A program made the translations under genes and the position numbers. A stretch of DNA of 64,000 nucleotides from Antedon mediterranea (taxonomy: Eukaryota > Echinodermata > Crinoidea > Comatulida > Antedonidae): NCBI RefSeq assembly GCF_964355755.1, contig NC_092671.1:22711070-22775069 (forward strand), read 5' to 3'. How positions within the stretch are numbered: the first letter of the stretch is position 1; every line of letters starts with the position of its first letter. This document shows positions 1 through 11,501 of this stretch, piece by piece. The notes under the pieces are model-generated. The model made no database searches, was not told the DNA's origin, and saw only the letters and a program-made list of their open reading frames with translations.

Positions 1-536
1 TGTTTAATAGCTCGTAAGTAATAAAATGTGATAATCACGATTAAAACGGTTTCTGGAAGCTATTGGATTGTAGATACGAAATCATTTGAAAATTTTGCCA
101 ATCGGATATTGTGACATCATCATATGCCCAGTTAAATAAAAATAGTCGTATTTTCATCTTTTGCGTCATAGTTCATTACTTTTAAAAGAGCGCGAATCAA
201 TAGTTCACGTATTCAAATTTCTTCTACTCGTTAATATGTTGTTGCTGAGATATTTTCCTTCCGATATTGCTACCTTCGGGTTTCATTTTTAAACCGTCAA
301 CATGTTAAAAATTGGGGGTCCGGTAATTTCACCTATTTTACACTGTATGTGATACAGATACTGTGTATACTATATGACACAAAATAACAGAATTCAGCAA
401 TAACAACTATCATATTCTTTGATTCAGGTCATAATGCCATAATCTTTTTCTGTGTGCAATATTCCAACGTATGACGTGCACGTGGCGTTTGTCGAGCGGA
501 TAACTAAATTGTCAAAGTGACGAGTTTCATGTCTAG
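1..536 (+). repeat. Non-autonomous Helitron-like repeat, 3' end
   Basis: The right end has the layout of a Helitron 3' terminus: an imperfect stem-loop around 505-526, then CTAG at 533-536, followed by T. The same sequence recurs at 3363-3581 (plus) and, inverted, at 9093, 12383 and 15441. Shared blocks include the ACGTATGACGTGC region near 470. No Rep/helicase coding sequence is visible. The left end lies outside the window or is not recognisable. Confidence 0.5.
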
Positions 537-540
537 TTCT

Positions 541-1310
541 TCTTTCTTTCCCAAAATTTTGTTGCACGCATATCTCTCATCCTTGTCAACATAAGATTGT
601 ATAACTTGGTCATCATGTAGACATTTACCTGAAGTTGTGCACCTCCATATTTTGAATGACGTCAGAGTTGCGCAACGTGACTTACGCGCGATTTTATGAA
701 TTTCAATGATTGATCATAGGATAAAAAATAAGTCATTTTGAATTGACACTTAGTGAAAATTTAAGTTATTTCAAGGGCAAACTTTCTATGGATTAAAAAT
801 TGCATGTTTTACAAGAAGTTACGTGCACACGCGCATTTAAAGTTTCAAAATGCGCAAAATTAATTTCTAATCAACTTTCTACGCTGATCATGACATTTTG
901 AGCATGTCAAAAATTCCTGCGTGAGCGAAAAAATTTACGCGCTTGGTGCGCAACGGAGTACGTAAAGCATTATTTTTTCTCTTGAATTGTAATTTTCCAG
1001 CCTTTCCTAGTCATTTTAAAAAAGATTGACATCATTTCAAATTAAAATGACGTCATACAAACACGTTGATTTATACAATTTGCATGCGTTTTAGTTGAAA
1101 AAGTTACACAATATTGTCAAAATTATGGCTATTTTGAATCTATTATAGCTCCTCAGGATCATCCATGACCCCCAATTTTTTTAATTTAATATGTAAGCAG
1201 ATATGTTCTAGATATGAATTCATGCAGAATCTTTACCCCTCGGATGTTATGATGTCATCATATGGCCACACAAATGTAAAATATAGGATTTTTTTATTTT
1301 TTTAGTAGCA
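541..1310. repeat. Dispersed repeat, inverted relative to 25650-26410
   Basis: About 770 bp matches the reverse complement of 25650-26410, including the block with TTACGCGCGATTTTATGAA and the long ACGTGCACACGCGCATTTAA stretch. It is AT-rich with scattered CG-rich words and has no open frame. It is probably the interior of the same non-autonomous family whose ends are seen at 536 and 3581. The class beyond that is inferred. Confidence 0.6.
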
Positions 1311-1375
1311 CCTTTTCATCGACAACAACCCGCCTTCCCTCAAACCCCAAACCCCATCCGCGCAGATCCGTTTTT

Positions 1376-1456
1376 AGTTTAGTTGGGGCGGGGGGGGGGG
1401 TGTATAAAAATAAAAGCCTTAAGACTTAAAAATCCCACCCCCCCCCCCCCCAAGCG
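1376..1456. repeat. Paired G-tract and C-tract hairpin
   Basis: A run of about 11 G (around 1390-1400) and a run of about 16 C (around 1436-1451) face each other. Between them are short complementary words (TTTTTAA / TTAAAAA types). The RNA or single strand could fold into a hairpin or G-quadruplex. Such tracts are also error-prone in assemblies. Confidence 0.6.
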
Positions 1457-1609
1457 CGGGGGGATTTTTAAGTAATTATAGGTTGTTTCAATCGATTTCT
1501 GAGCACATAAATTGGGTTATGCACATTTTAGGCACTGGTCCTGATGCGGCACTTATATTCACGCAAGATTTATTCTTTTTACGGTACAGAAAGAAATTAC
1601 TACTCACGC

Positions 1610-2395
1610 AGAGAAAGTTTCGGCGGCCTACATGATTCAATCCGGCCATTCAATCCTACCTTGGTTTAGCCATGGTTTAGCGAATTATAAAAACAACACC
1701 TTGGTTAGGACGCAAACAAAATATATGCAAAATAAATATATATTCCATGTTAAGATTTAACATGATAGGCCTTTGTAAATTATTATTACGATAAAAGGCC
1801 CGACCAGAATTTGGAGGGGAAAAACGTGCGAATCGTGTGAACAGTTTAGAGCTGTATTACGTTTCATGTGACGCAAAATTCAGGTACAAGTACTCTGTTT
1901 TGTAGCCACGTGGAAAAACAGAGTATCGCGTTTCATGACATGTGACCAAAAAACTAGGTCTGTATTAATTACGGTCTTCTGTCGGCAGTCTTTTTGAGCG
2001 ACCGACTGAACGTTCTGATACTATATTTAGAATGAATTGTTTACGATCTTTTTGTTTGCATGTTTTTGGATCGACGACTGGACGTTCGCTATATTATTTT
2101 TATTAGTTGGCATAGTTCATTGTGTTGGATCGTGTCTCGTATACGTTTACATTGTAGGAAATTTATATTCACCGTTGTTGAGAGTAAAAAAACACACACA
2201 AATGAAACATTTACGAATAAAAAATATTATATTATATATTTCTTAGTAATGTACAAATTGGTCCTCCTCCGCACTATAGAACATCGTGAGGTTGTTTATT
2301 GAGGTTACTAACGAAGCCAAACAATGTAACCTACAAAGCCAACAACGTAGCCTGTTTTATCTACGAAGCTACTTCGTAGGAAAAGCTGCGGTATT
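1610..2395 (+). repeat. Duplicated segment, copy 1 (second copy at 10150-11035)
   Basis: Begins near AGTTTCGGCGGCCTA and ends with a palindromic block built on TACGAAGC/GCTTCGTA. The same order of words is found at 10150-11035, where the segment lies inside an inverted-repeat element. Here no flanking terminal inverted repeats are seen. Short open frames inside do not resemble any known protein. Confidence 0.65.
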
Positions 2396-2399
2396 TTCT

Positions 2400-3240
2400 C
2401 TGATATATAATTTTCGATAATCAGAATCTGGAATAAAGTATTAAATCTACTGATAAACAATACTGCTGTTTAATCTATATAATGAATAGATATTATTATA
2501 TATATCATTAATTACATTATTTAGTAATCATGATATAACCATTATACTGCCTAAAAAATGCTGATGGCTGCGCGGCGACAATCCTTAGTATCTGCCGCGC
2601 CCGCCCTGGCTAACTTCTGTGTACGGCGGTACAATTGTTTTTTTATATTCCTTCTTTAAAACGGAGGTGATTTTCCACGAGGTTTGTGTCGTCCGCGCGT
2701 CACACTGTGCTGTGTATTTGGTGTCCTTTTGTGTGATTGGGTAAGGCAGCATACAATAAATGGACGAACTTCCAATCACAACGAGTGTAAAATGTTTAGG
2801 GGCTTTGTACGCTTGAATGAACCTGACTCCTTTGCGGCGGCGGCGGTGACTAGTGGAAACTCCTGAGCCTTCCGTAGAGTAGAGAGAGATTAAATTACAA
2901 CACAGTTAAATAGGGAAAACACACCTGACTTCAATTTGAAACAACTTGCACAAGCAGACGATCTTGTCGCGCTATGCGTGACCTATTCTGTTGCTTTAGT
3001 CGCAAACAGAAAAATTAGGTCGCAAATGCGACCAAATACCCCTTAATTTGCAGCCCTGGTGACACGAAAAAACATCGCTGATGGCAAGTACTGTAATGCT
3101 ACATCGCTGTCATTTATTATAGGCTGGCGAAGACTGCGGCGAAGTCGTTGTGGTTTACATATAATAATAATAGATTGTCTTATAAATATTATTGATTACA
3201 TCTTTTACATTACATTTCATACATTTCTAGCCCTCTTTGA
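2400..3240. other. Intergenic, no gene seen
   Basis: AT-rich sequence with a slightly GC-richer patch at about 2565-2880. Short open frames exist on both strands but lack recognisable motifs or convincing splice context. Confidence 0.4.
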
Positions 3241-3362
3241 TGATTTTTTGTTATTAGATGATTTTGCTGGTCGACTTATATTCAGGTAATACCAAAATAT
3301 TCTAGGGCAAAGTTGGGGGTCGACTTATACTTGGGGTCGACCTATACTCCGGAAAATACGGT
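3240..3362. repeat. DNA-transposon-like end with GTCGAC / CCGGAAAATACGGTA
   Basis: Two GGGGTCGACTTATAC-like units are followed by TCCGGAAAATACGGTA. This motif resembles the end of a DNA-transposon repeat common in animal genomes. Only one end is visible, so it is a remnant; the superfamily is not resolved. Confidence 0.35.
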
Positions 3363-3581
3363 ATTCTACACTGTATGCAATATGTATAAATAATATACTG
3401 TTTATACTGTATATACTATACGACTCAAAATTGACAGAATTCAGAACTAACAGCATGATATTCTTCAGTTCAGGTCATAATGTCATAATCTTTTTCCGTG
3501 TGCAAAATTCCAACGTATGACGTGCGCGTGGAGTTTGTCGTGCGGATAACTAACTCGTCAAAGTGACGAGTTCAAATCTAG
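3363..3581 (+). repeat. Non-autonomous Helitron-like repeat, 3' end
   Basis: Close relative of 320-536. It ends in a near-perfect stem-loop (AACTCGTC, loop AAAGT, GACGAGTT at 3552-3572), then six bases and CTAG at 3578-3581, followed by T. Hairpin plus CTRR just before a T target is the Helitron 3' signature. No coding capacity. Confidence 0.6.
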
Positions 3582-3784
3582 TTTTTAGTTTAGTTTTAGT
3601 TTAGGACTAATTATTGATAATAAATTGTTTAAATTAATTTAAAGTAGGCCTATGTTTACAAGACATTGAACAACAAAAGTTCATTGAAGACGCATATAGA
3701 TCATACTGAAGGTTATGCTATTTTAAAAAGTTATAAAATTGAAAATAATTTAATTTAATTTGAATAAGGCATGTCGGAGTGAGG

Positions 3785-4270
3785 GAGGTGTGCCAAGGTA
3801 GAAAGGAATGGAACGGTAAGAAGAGGCTCTGAAATGACCAGGTATTTGGTCAGTGTTTGATTTTTTGGTATGTGATACATACTATACTATACTACATACT
3901 ACAAATAAAGTATGGATGAAGGGGTCACTTTAAGAGGGTCTGACATGACCTCTCCGATCTCATATTTTACCATTTTTTTATTTTTTTCTTATTTACTCGC
4001 ATACAACTTGTATGTATATATACAACAAAATTCAGTTCATGGGTGAGATGGGGTGAAATTAACATGTTGGGAGGGAGTGACTATAGGGAGGGGGGAGGGG
4101 GCCTGACATGACTTTTCCGACCTGATATTTTGTCAGTTTTTGTTTTTTTGTTATGTCCTCACATACTTCTATGTTTGTACAAATTTTGGTCCATGGGTGA
4201 GATGGGGGTGATATAAACCGTTTTTGGGGGGTTTTCGAGGGGTCTGGAGACTAGACCCGACCCCAAGGGT
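3785..4270 (+). repeat. Diverged tandem repeat, about 190-bp unit
   Basis: Two to three diverged units share a CTGACATGAC word, a T-rich run, a CATAC...TATGT block and a CATGGGTGAGATGGG word (near 4040 and 4195). No coding potential. The sequence from 4270 to 4440 holds nothing recognisable. Confidence 0.5.
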
Positions 4271-4488
4271 CAGGCTGACAAACTTTTTTTAATGTTTTTG
4301 GTTTATGTCTACAGTAAAATTTTTATCCCAATTACTGAAATTCTATATTTTAATCTTGTTTAACCTTTTGTACTATAAATCGACTTTAAAGCACAGCAAG
4401 GATGGCATTCACTTATTTTTTTGTCGTTTCATGCCCTGACCTCTCTAATATTGATTAAAAACAAAAAGGAAAAAATAAGTTATCTCAC

Positions 4489-4880
4489 TTATATAGCTTG
4501 CAGGAGTCCACATCCCAAATACATACACTATTGTCTGCTGCACCCGTTACAAGATACTTTGAGTTTGCAGAGTAGCTACATACTCTAATTATAGCATTAC
4601 TTTCATGATTAAATATGCGAACACTTTGACCATTTTTGGTATCCCAAATAATTATTTTTCCATCAGTTGAACATGAAGCAATGTGTGTTCCCAATGGACT
4701 GAAAACACAGCAATGTACATAATAGGAATGTCCGACTAATGGTGAAAATGGTAACTCCTCAAAGTCCTTTGAAATATCATACAACCGTATGGTCTTGTCC
4801 CCAGAACATGTTGCTAGCAATGATCCTGAAAATGCTGTGCAGTTTACATCACTTGAGTGCGTTTGGAGTATTGTTGACAT
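4489..4880 (-). CDS. WDSUB1: WDSUB1 (WD repeat, SAM and U-box protein), first coding exon
   Basis: Encodes the N-terminal ~131 residues of a WD40 protein. Three blades are visible: residues ~8-35 end in TIRLYD, ~50-80 end in KIIIWD and ~92-124 end in SVCIWD. The order of motifs (LLATCSxDKTIRLY, VHCCVFSPLG, ASCSTDG, GAADxSVxIWD, then KLY) matches the start of vertebrate WDSUB1 closely. That family continues with more WD40 blades, a SAM domain and a U-box and is a predicted E3 ubiquitin ligase. The start ATG aligns with the family N-terminus. A GTGAGA donor begins at 4488 on the minus strand, leaving the exon in phase 2. An acceptor-like TTACTTCTAG lies 13 nt before the ATG, so an upstream 5'UTR exon is possible. 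No further exon is recognisable down to position 1, so the gene would continue off the left edge or be only a fragment. Confidence 0.75.
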
Positions 4881-4992
4881 TGTTTTTTTAAGTCTAGAAG
4901 TAAAAATTTAATAGAAAATGATTTAAAATGAGATGTCATTTGGTACACTGTAAGTTTAATATTAATTGTATGGCCCACTATAAATACCAGTC

Positions 4993-5187
4993 ATGCATCG
5001 TTCACTGATTGATATTTTCTTTTTTGCTACTGCGGCAATACTGATTTGTATAAACGCTTTTGTCAAAAAAAGAAAGTCAATTCATTCAGCAACAAGACAA
5101 CGTCAGACTATGCATAAGACCACAAAACTAAGCCTATGGCCTAAACGTGTCTATGAGAAAACATTCAATGCAAACTACAAACTACAG
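4993..5187 (+). CDS. Candidate first exon of a small membrane protein, divergent from WDSUB1
   Basis: An ATG-initiated frame of 65 codons ends at a CTACAG|GTAGTG donor-like site. The predicted peptide starts with a hydrophobic segment (IDIFFFATAAILICINAF, residues ~6-23) followed by a strongly basic region (KKRKS...). This fits a single-pass membrane protein with a cytosolic basic tail. The start lies 112 bp from the WDSUB1 ATG on the opposite strand, a spacing typical of bidirectional promoters. I do not recognise the family and see no second exon, so this may be a chance open frame. Confidence 0.3.
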
Positions 5188-5274
5188 GTAGTGCATTGTT
5201 TTCTCTTTTTATCATAATTAACCATAGAGACATGTTTTTAAAGTGAATACTAATATACACTGTATATCAATATC

Positions 5275-5451
5275 ATCTTTATTTATTTATTATTACCATC
5301 TTTACTGAGGGTAGCCTATCCAGTTCCTAGTGGAACTGATCATTTAGGGCCCTCGATAAAACATACATACAGTAAAACACATAAAATATTGAATATTCAA
5401 ATGACATAATATAGGACTAAAAATTTACAATGGTTATAAAATTCATATAGA
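5275..5451 (-). mobile_element. LINE 3' end, left part of an interrupted copy
   Basis: Read on the minus strand this is a LINE 3'UTR. It includes the block complementary to GGTAGCCTATCCAGTTCC at ~5310 and ends in an A/T-rich tail (TTTATTTATTTATTATT on plus) near 5280. The C-terminal coding part of what is probably the same copy is at 15183-15293, on the far side of the 9.7-kb insertion. Confidence 0.55.
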
Positions 5452-5453
5452 TA

Positions 5454-7390
5454 GTCCATGGGCCAGACATTTTTCGGTATCAAATTGGTGGCAAATGCTA
5501 CCATACATTTTTGGAAAGCTTAATATGTCTACTTTTCAGAAATCCATGATAGCAATGCCAATTGTACAGCTTAATAGTTATTTTTGAGGATTATATAACA
5601 CCGCCTACAGAAAATATGCAACACAAAATTTTAGGGTAGGGGGTAACACTTTTGCTAATACCTCGGGATTTAATGAACAGATTTGCATTTTCTTGGTATC
5701 AATATGTAGTGTATAGACTGCTTAAGTGTAATATATTTTTCTAAGTAAATCCAACAATTATTGACGCCATTAGAGGTCAGAAGGTCATTGAACTTTAATA
5801 AAAAATGATTTTTTTGTCTAATATTACGGTAACTTATAACTTTCAGTTTTTAACAACAAAAATACAATAGATGTTATGCAAACTAATGTTTTCATGAACA
5901 TATAGACCCAATAAACAAGAAAATTGAAAGATTAACAAAATATGAATATGCTGTGTATTATGAAGAAATTTGTTGTTTTTAGTAATATGTAATCGTTTAC
6001 AATTATTATGGGGTAGGGGGTAACATTTTTGCGAATAACTTACAATTTAGTTAACAGATTTGCATTTTCTTGCTATCAATATGTAGTGTATAGATTGCCT
6101 AATTGTAATATACTTTTTAAAAATGAATCCCGCATTTGTTGACATCTTTAGACGTCAAAAGGTCACTGACCTTTAATAAAAAATGCAATTTCTTCTAAAT
6201 TAGCTTATATATTTCAATTTTAAACACAAAAATACAGGAAATCTTATGCAAACTAATGTTTTCTTAAACCTATAGACACAATAAATAAGAAAATTTAATT
6301 TAACATTTTTTCAAAATTGAATATGCTGTGCATTATAAAGAAACTTGTTCGTCATTAGTAATTTGTGACAATTATGGGGTAGGGGTAACGTTTTTGCAAA
6401 TAACTTAAGATTTAGTGAACAGATTTACATTTTCATGTTATCATTATGTAGTGTATAGATAGATTATTGTAATATACTTTTTAAAAATGAATCCAGCATC
6501 TATTGACGTCTTTAGAGGTCAAAGGTCAATGACCTTAAATCAAAAATTCAATTTCTTCTAAATTAACTTATACATTTCAATTTTAAACACAAACTTACAA
6601 AAGATCTTATGTTGATGTTTTCCTAAACATATACACACAATGAATAAGAAAATTGAAATTAAACAAACAAATATTCTATGAATTTATGAAGACATTTTGT
6701 CCGTTAATAATAATTTGTTATTAACAATTATAGGGTAAGGGGTAACATTTTTTCTAATAACTTTGTATTTAGTGATCACATTTGCATTTTTTTGTATTAA
6801 TATGTACTGTGTAGGTTGCCTAATTGTTATATTCATGTTGAAAAAATAAAACGTAACATATTGACATCATTGTAGGTCAAAGGATCATTGAACATTACCA
6901 AAAATTACAATTTCTTCCAAATTTAACATTAATAAAGTTTCAATTTTAAACACAAAAATACAACAAATCTATTACAAACTGGTGTTTTTTTTTCAAACCT
7001 ATAAAGACAATGTACAAATACAAATTAAAGTTAAAGATTAAACACAAATAAACATGTATAGGCACTAACAATATGAAGAATTTTGACCGTATTAGTAATT
7101 TGTAATCCTTAAAAATTATGGGGTAAGGGGTAACATTTTTCTAATAACTTTGAATTTATTGAACATATTTTGCATTTCTTGGTAACAATAAGTAGGGTAC
7201 TGTATAAACTGTTTAATTAAAAATTGTTATATCAAAGAATTATGCAACATTTTGATCTCAAATAATATTACCAATAGTGGTTGTGTAGTTTTATTTAAAG
7301 CCTCTAGACAAAATTTTAGTATTTAGTGTTGTTGTGGGGTACAAAATAACATTATGCATGACTTGTTGGAGGGTATACATTATTGAAAAA
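5454..7390 (+). repeat. Left arm of giant inverted repeat, five ~360-bp subrepeats
   Basis: Subrepeats are marked by a GGGGTARGGGGTAACATTTTT-like word near 5633, 6010, 6376, 6732 and 7121 (spacing 356-389 bp). Each also carries a TATGTAGTGTATAGA block and an AGGTCAnTGACCTT block. The reverse complement is at 13243-15127. Confidence 0.8.
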
Positions 7391-7529
7391 AAAATTAATG
7401 ATTTTGTTTTAATATGAGGATAGGAGCTTTATAAAAACATTTATTTCATCGTGAAATTACAGGGTGGATAAACTATTTTATAATTTATCGTGATTAAAAA
7501 CTAAGTCTCACTTAAGGCTTAAGGAGTGG

Positions 7530-7634
7530 AGTTGAAAGAGTCGCGAGTTACAAGCCTGACACTAGGTCAGGATTGAACCCCGGACCTTGGGATTGGAAGG
7601 CAAGTACGTTAACCACCAAGCTACAGCTCCACTA
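7530..7634 (-). repeat. tRNA-derived SINE head
   Basis: On the minus strand a tRNA-like sequence has a box A-like TAGCTTGGTGG (complement at 7613-7623) and a box B-like GGTTCAATCC (complement at 7570-7579). The ~33-bp spacing is as in Pol III type 2 promoters. The 5' and 3' sides (GTGGAGCTG / CAACTCCAC) can pair. It is not a clean functional tRNA: the acceptor stem is displaced beyond an extra ~25 bp. Confidence 0.6.
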
Positions 7635-7984
7635 CTTTAGATAGAGTATTTGGTTATTTTTTAAATACATATCCTCCGGCTACTGTTTTTAGGCTATACT
7701 GTATAAATTGTTATTATTTTACAGATCGTACTTTAAATCAATTAATCGACTTATATAGTAATTTTAAAAATGACACTAGGGCCTACCAATTAAATTTGTA
7801 TTTAAAAGATATTCTTTTTCTATAAATGTTCATCTGACATTTTCCTGTATCTTGGTTTACAAAAATGAACTCCGTAACAATATGTAAATGTTTCAGATCT
7901 GCATATCAGCTGCAGTTTAGTAATTCACACTTTCTAGAAAAATTAATTCTATTATATTACATCGTCAAATTCCAGTAAAGCCTA

Positions 7985-8200
7985 CATCATTTAAAACAAC
8001 TGTGTACGGTATATATAGAAATCTTTAAAAGACATGATTTTGTTATCGCAAACTGAAGTATGATCTTGTGCAATGTACCTTGACATTTTGGAATGTGATA
8101 CTTTGCAAGTTTCCCGATTTTGATCAACGTTACCGTTAATATCTTTTAAAATGTTATAAAAAAAAGCTGACGAAAATACTAGAACCAAGTACACTGGTAC
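7985..8200 (-). repeat. Inverted gene-like fragment, left copy
   Basis: On the minus strand this reads as a peptide with DINGNVDQN and MSRYIAQDHTSVCD. It resembles the plus-strand frame at 8540-8740 (DITGNLDQN, MPRYMAHTSNCD). The two copies form a diverged palindrome centred near 8370. The source protein is not recognised. Confidence 0.4.
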
Positions 8201-8403
8201 AGTACGTTATAGTCTTCAGTCTGTATTATCTAGAGATGTGAAGTGCATCCAACAATGAATAGAAACACTATTTGGCTCAGTGGCGTCTGTGAGTAATGAG
8301 GAAAATGTAAAGTATGCATGACAGTCTCTTCTGAAGATGTACCAGATATGATTTTTCCTTCCTGTGTAAATTGTATTGACTGGACCTTCTCACCTAACTT
8401 TAG

Positions 8404-8733
8404 GTGATTGTGTCAGAGTTATCCTCCAATATAATTGTTAATTTCCATGTCAATGTCTCTATCGACACAATATTTTGGGTCCTTTCCAGGATCGAGTCCA
8501 GAAAATACAAAGAAACTGAAGACCGTAACATGCTGCACCAGTGTTCTTGGTTAAAACATTGGTTAATAGATATTACTGGTAACCTTGATCAAAATGGTAA
8601 AAACTTAGAACCACCTTCGACCATGCCAAGATATATGGCACATACTTCAAACTGCGATATGAAAACATTGAGATACCCAGTTCTTTCAAACGTATGTGGA
8701 AGATGTGGAATAATAGCTAATATGAAAATCTAA
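8404..8733 (+). repeat. Inverted gene-like fragment, right copy
   Basis: A 109-codon open frame whose second half resembles the inverted segment at 7985-8200 at both DNA and peptide level. It ends with a CGRCG motif. It may be a captured or ancestral coding fragment inside the inverted-repeat element. No family recognised and no splice signals seen. Confidence 0.3.
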
Positions 8734-9092
8734 AAAATTGACATATTAATGAGTTTGAATAAACTAACTGTTTTCTTTAAATCAAGATGAAGTAAAATGT
8801 AATTGTCCTGTAATATTACAATACCATAACAGTTTTGTTTAGAAAACTATCTCATTTGCATTTGCAAACCAGATGAACAATTATAACCTTAGAATATCTT
8901 ATCAGTTACAAATAAAAGATATAATTGGTAATCTAAACAATTTCTATGATTACTATAGACAATTGAATGTTTAGAATATGTAAATTACAAAAAACAATTT
9001 GTAACACAGAAGCTGGACGTTTATTATTATCAATATGTAATAACAATGAAACATCAAAGATATATTTATTATCCTCATAATGATAAATCAAA

Positions 9093-9600
9093 CTAGAATT
9101 TAATTCGTCACTTTGACGAATTATAGGTGATCATTTTTATCATTTTAATGAAATTAACATTTTTTAAACATGCACGTACGTTAACATACGATCGTAAAAA
9201 GCTGATGTACGCCATCCTATGACATGATGCATATACACTTATAATGCTGAGTTGTACCTATTATGTGTCATATACAATATGTACAGTATACTGTATATCT
9301 CTATACAGTGTAGCATAGGTGAAATTACGGACACACATCATGTTCTAAGTTTTTGGCACTGATGACATTATAAAAAAAAACTTGTGGATAACAATATCGA
9401 AAGATAATGAATTGAGCAATAAAATATCACAATTGGAAGAAAATTTGGCACGTAGAAGCGCGGTGCGCGCTCTTTAAAATTTGTATAAATTTGACAAAAG
9501 AGATGAAAAAACTACTTTTTAACTTCAAATGGCCATATGATGATGTCACAACATTCGATAGGCTTAACTTTTATATGAATCCATATCTACATTTCACCAG
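9093..9600 (-). repeat. Non-autonomous Helitron-like repeat (minus)
   Basis: Reading minus, the 3' end is a perfect stem-loop (AATTCGTC / GACGAATT, 9102-9122), then CTAG at 9093-9096 followed by T. About 480 bp is nearly identical to 12383-12865 and includes GCATAGGTGAAATTACGG. Confidence 0.6.
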
Positions 9601-9774
9601 CTCTCATAATAAGTTTTAAACATCAAGGTCAAATTTAATTCAGAAGAGCAGTAAGGTATTCAAATAGACGGTCTATGGTCTATGACAAAAGGGGAAAAAC
9701 CTCTATTTTAAAAATTCATGTGGCCAAATGATGACGTCATACCATTTTGTACGTCTAATGTGTATATACATTTA

Positions 9775-11498
9775 GGCGTCATCTACAAATTATTTCAGAC
9801 CACAGAGACGCGTCTGAAAACTTGCAACCCATCAGACGCGTCTGTCCAATGCTGAACCTCATTAACGATCTATTATGAATATTCATGAGCTACCCAATCG
9901 CGGCGAAGACGCGTCTGTGTGATTAAAACCCGTCTTCCCTGTTTAGTAGGTAAAACAATAGAAAACGCGTCTGAGTGATTAAAACCCGTCTGTATTGCTT
10001 GTATGGTGAAACAACATTGGTATCATTTCACAGAACCAACAAATCTGAGACTAGGCCTAGGTTATCCTAATTTGGACGGAAATTTGCCGATGAGACGACA
10101 TCGGGCCTGGCCTGTGGACCTCAGCTCATGCAGAGAGAAAGAAAGTCTAGTCTAGCCTAGTTTCGGCGGCCTAGGCCTACACTAGGCCTATAAATTATTT
10201 AACGCTCCTACCTTGCCTTGGGTTAGCGAATTATAAAAACAACGACACCTAGGCCTAGGCTAGGATATGAAAAATAAATATATATTCCATATTAAGATTT
10301 AACATAGGCCTTTTAAAATGATTACGACATGTGTAAAGAAAAAGGCGCGACCAGAATTTGCAGGGGTAAAACATGTGAGCAGTTTAGAGCTAGAGGAGAG
10401 AGTATTATGTTTCATGTCATGTGACACAAAATCCAGGTACACGATCTTAATTACTGTTTTATCGTCGTCAGACGCACGGCAGCCGCCAGAGTATCGCGTT
10501 TCATGCCATGTGACAAAAAAAACTAGGTCTGTATTTATTACGGTCTTCTGTCGGCAGTCTTTTTGAGCGACCGACTGAAAACGTTCTGATACTATATTTA
10601 GAATGAATTGTTTACGATCTTTTTTTCTCGGCATCGTTCTGGATGGACTGGACATTCGCTATAATATGTTTATTAGTTGGCCTGTTCGTTGAGGTTCACC
10701 TGTGTTGGATCGCGCGTCTCTACGTTTACATCGTGGGAAATTTATATTTATATTCGCCGTTGAGTAGGTAAACACGCACGAAGGAAACGATTACGATTAA
10801 AAAAATATTATATATTTACAACTTGGTCCTCCGCCAGTTAAATTTAACACATTAATTTCACACCTTCTTACTTCACTAAGAACATCGTAGGGTTGTTTAT
10901 TTAGGTTACGAACTCCCTACGAAGTTCAGAACATAGCTCATTAAAAGTTGTTTATTGAGGTTACGAAGCCAAACAATGGAACCTACGAAGCCAACAACGT
11001 AGCCTACGAAGCTACTTCGTAGGTAAAGTTGCAATATTTTCTTTCTGTACTGTAGGTCAATAGTTTGAGTGATTCCATGTTCCAAAAGTTAACTTTAACG
11101 TTTTTGCATGTGGTAAATTCACTCTTTAGCACAAGAAAAATAAAATCGCAAAAATAAAAGGTCGCGAATAAATAGAAACGAAAATTTGCGCTTTACAGTA
11201 TACTCTGTCGGCGGTTAAAGGGTATACCTGTACTGATTTGTTTGTCTTACTGCCGGTTGTAAATAATAATTTAATATCACGCTCTCAATGAATTCACTTG
11301 TATGTAGCGCGTTTAACACCAGTACAGAGTATAACAATGTGCAGTCAGCCGTATATAGGGGCGGGGCCATAGTCGAACATGCATATTGGCGTCTAGACGC
11401 AGCCAAATCAGACGGGTTTTGAGACGCGTTTTTGGGTAAACAATAGAAAACGCGTCTGGACGCTGATTTGTGGTCTGAAATAATTTGTAGATGACGCC
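9775..11498. mobile_element. Non-autonomous inverted-repeat transposon, TTA target duplication (PIF/Harbinger-like)
   Basis: Termini GGCGTCATCTACAAATTATT (left) and its exact complement (right, ending 11498) extend to ~30 bp of inverted repeat. They are flanked by TTA at 9772-9774 and 11499-11501. Removing the element with one TTA rejoins a dispersed repeat (compare 25735-25800). Several AGACGCGTCT palindromes lie just inside both ends. The core (10150-11035) is a second copy of 1610-2395. A 3-bp TTA/TAA duplication is typical of PIF/Harbinger, but no transposase is present, so the superfamily is inferred. Confidence 0.65.
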
Positions 11499-11501
11499 TT
11501 A

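Noticed and set aside
1-4480. Further WDSUB1 exons on the minus strand
   Set aside because: No WD40, SAM or U-box motif was recognisable in any frame; the stretch is filled by repeats.
7560-7634. Functional tRNA gene
   Set aside because: Box A and B are present, but the acceptor ends do not pair at the right distance and extra sequence follows; a SINE head fits better.
10299-10655. 118-codon minus-strand frame in the TTA-flanked element
   Set aside because: The corresponding copy at 1760-2120 does not keep the frame, and no transposase motif is present.
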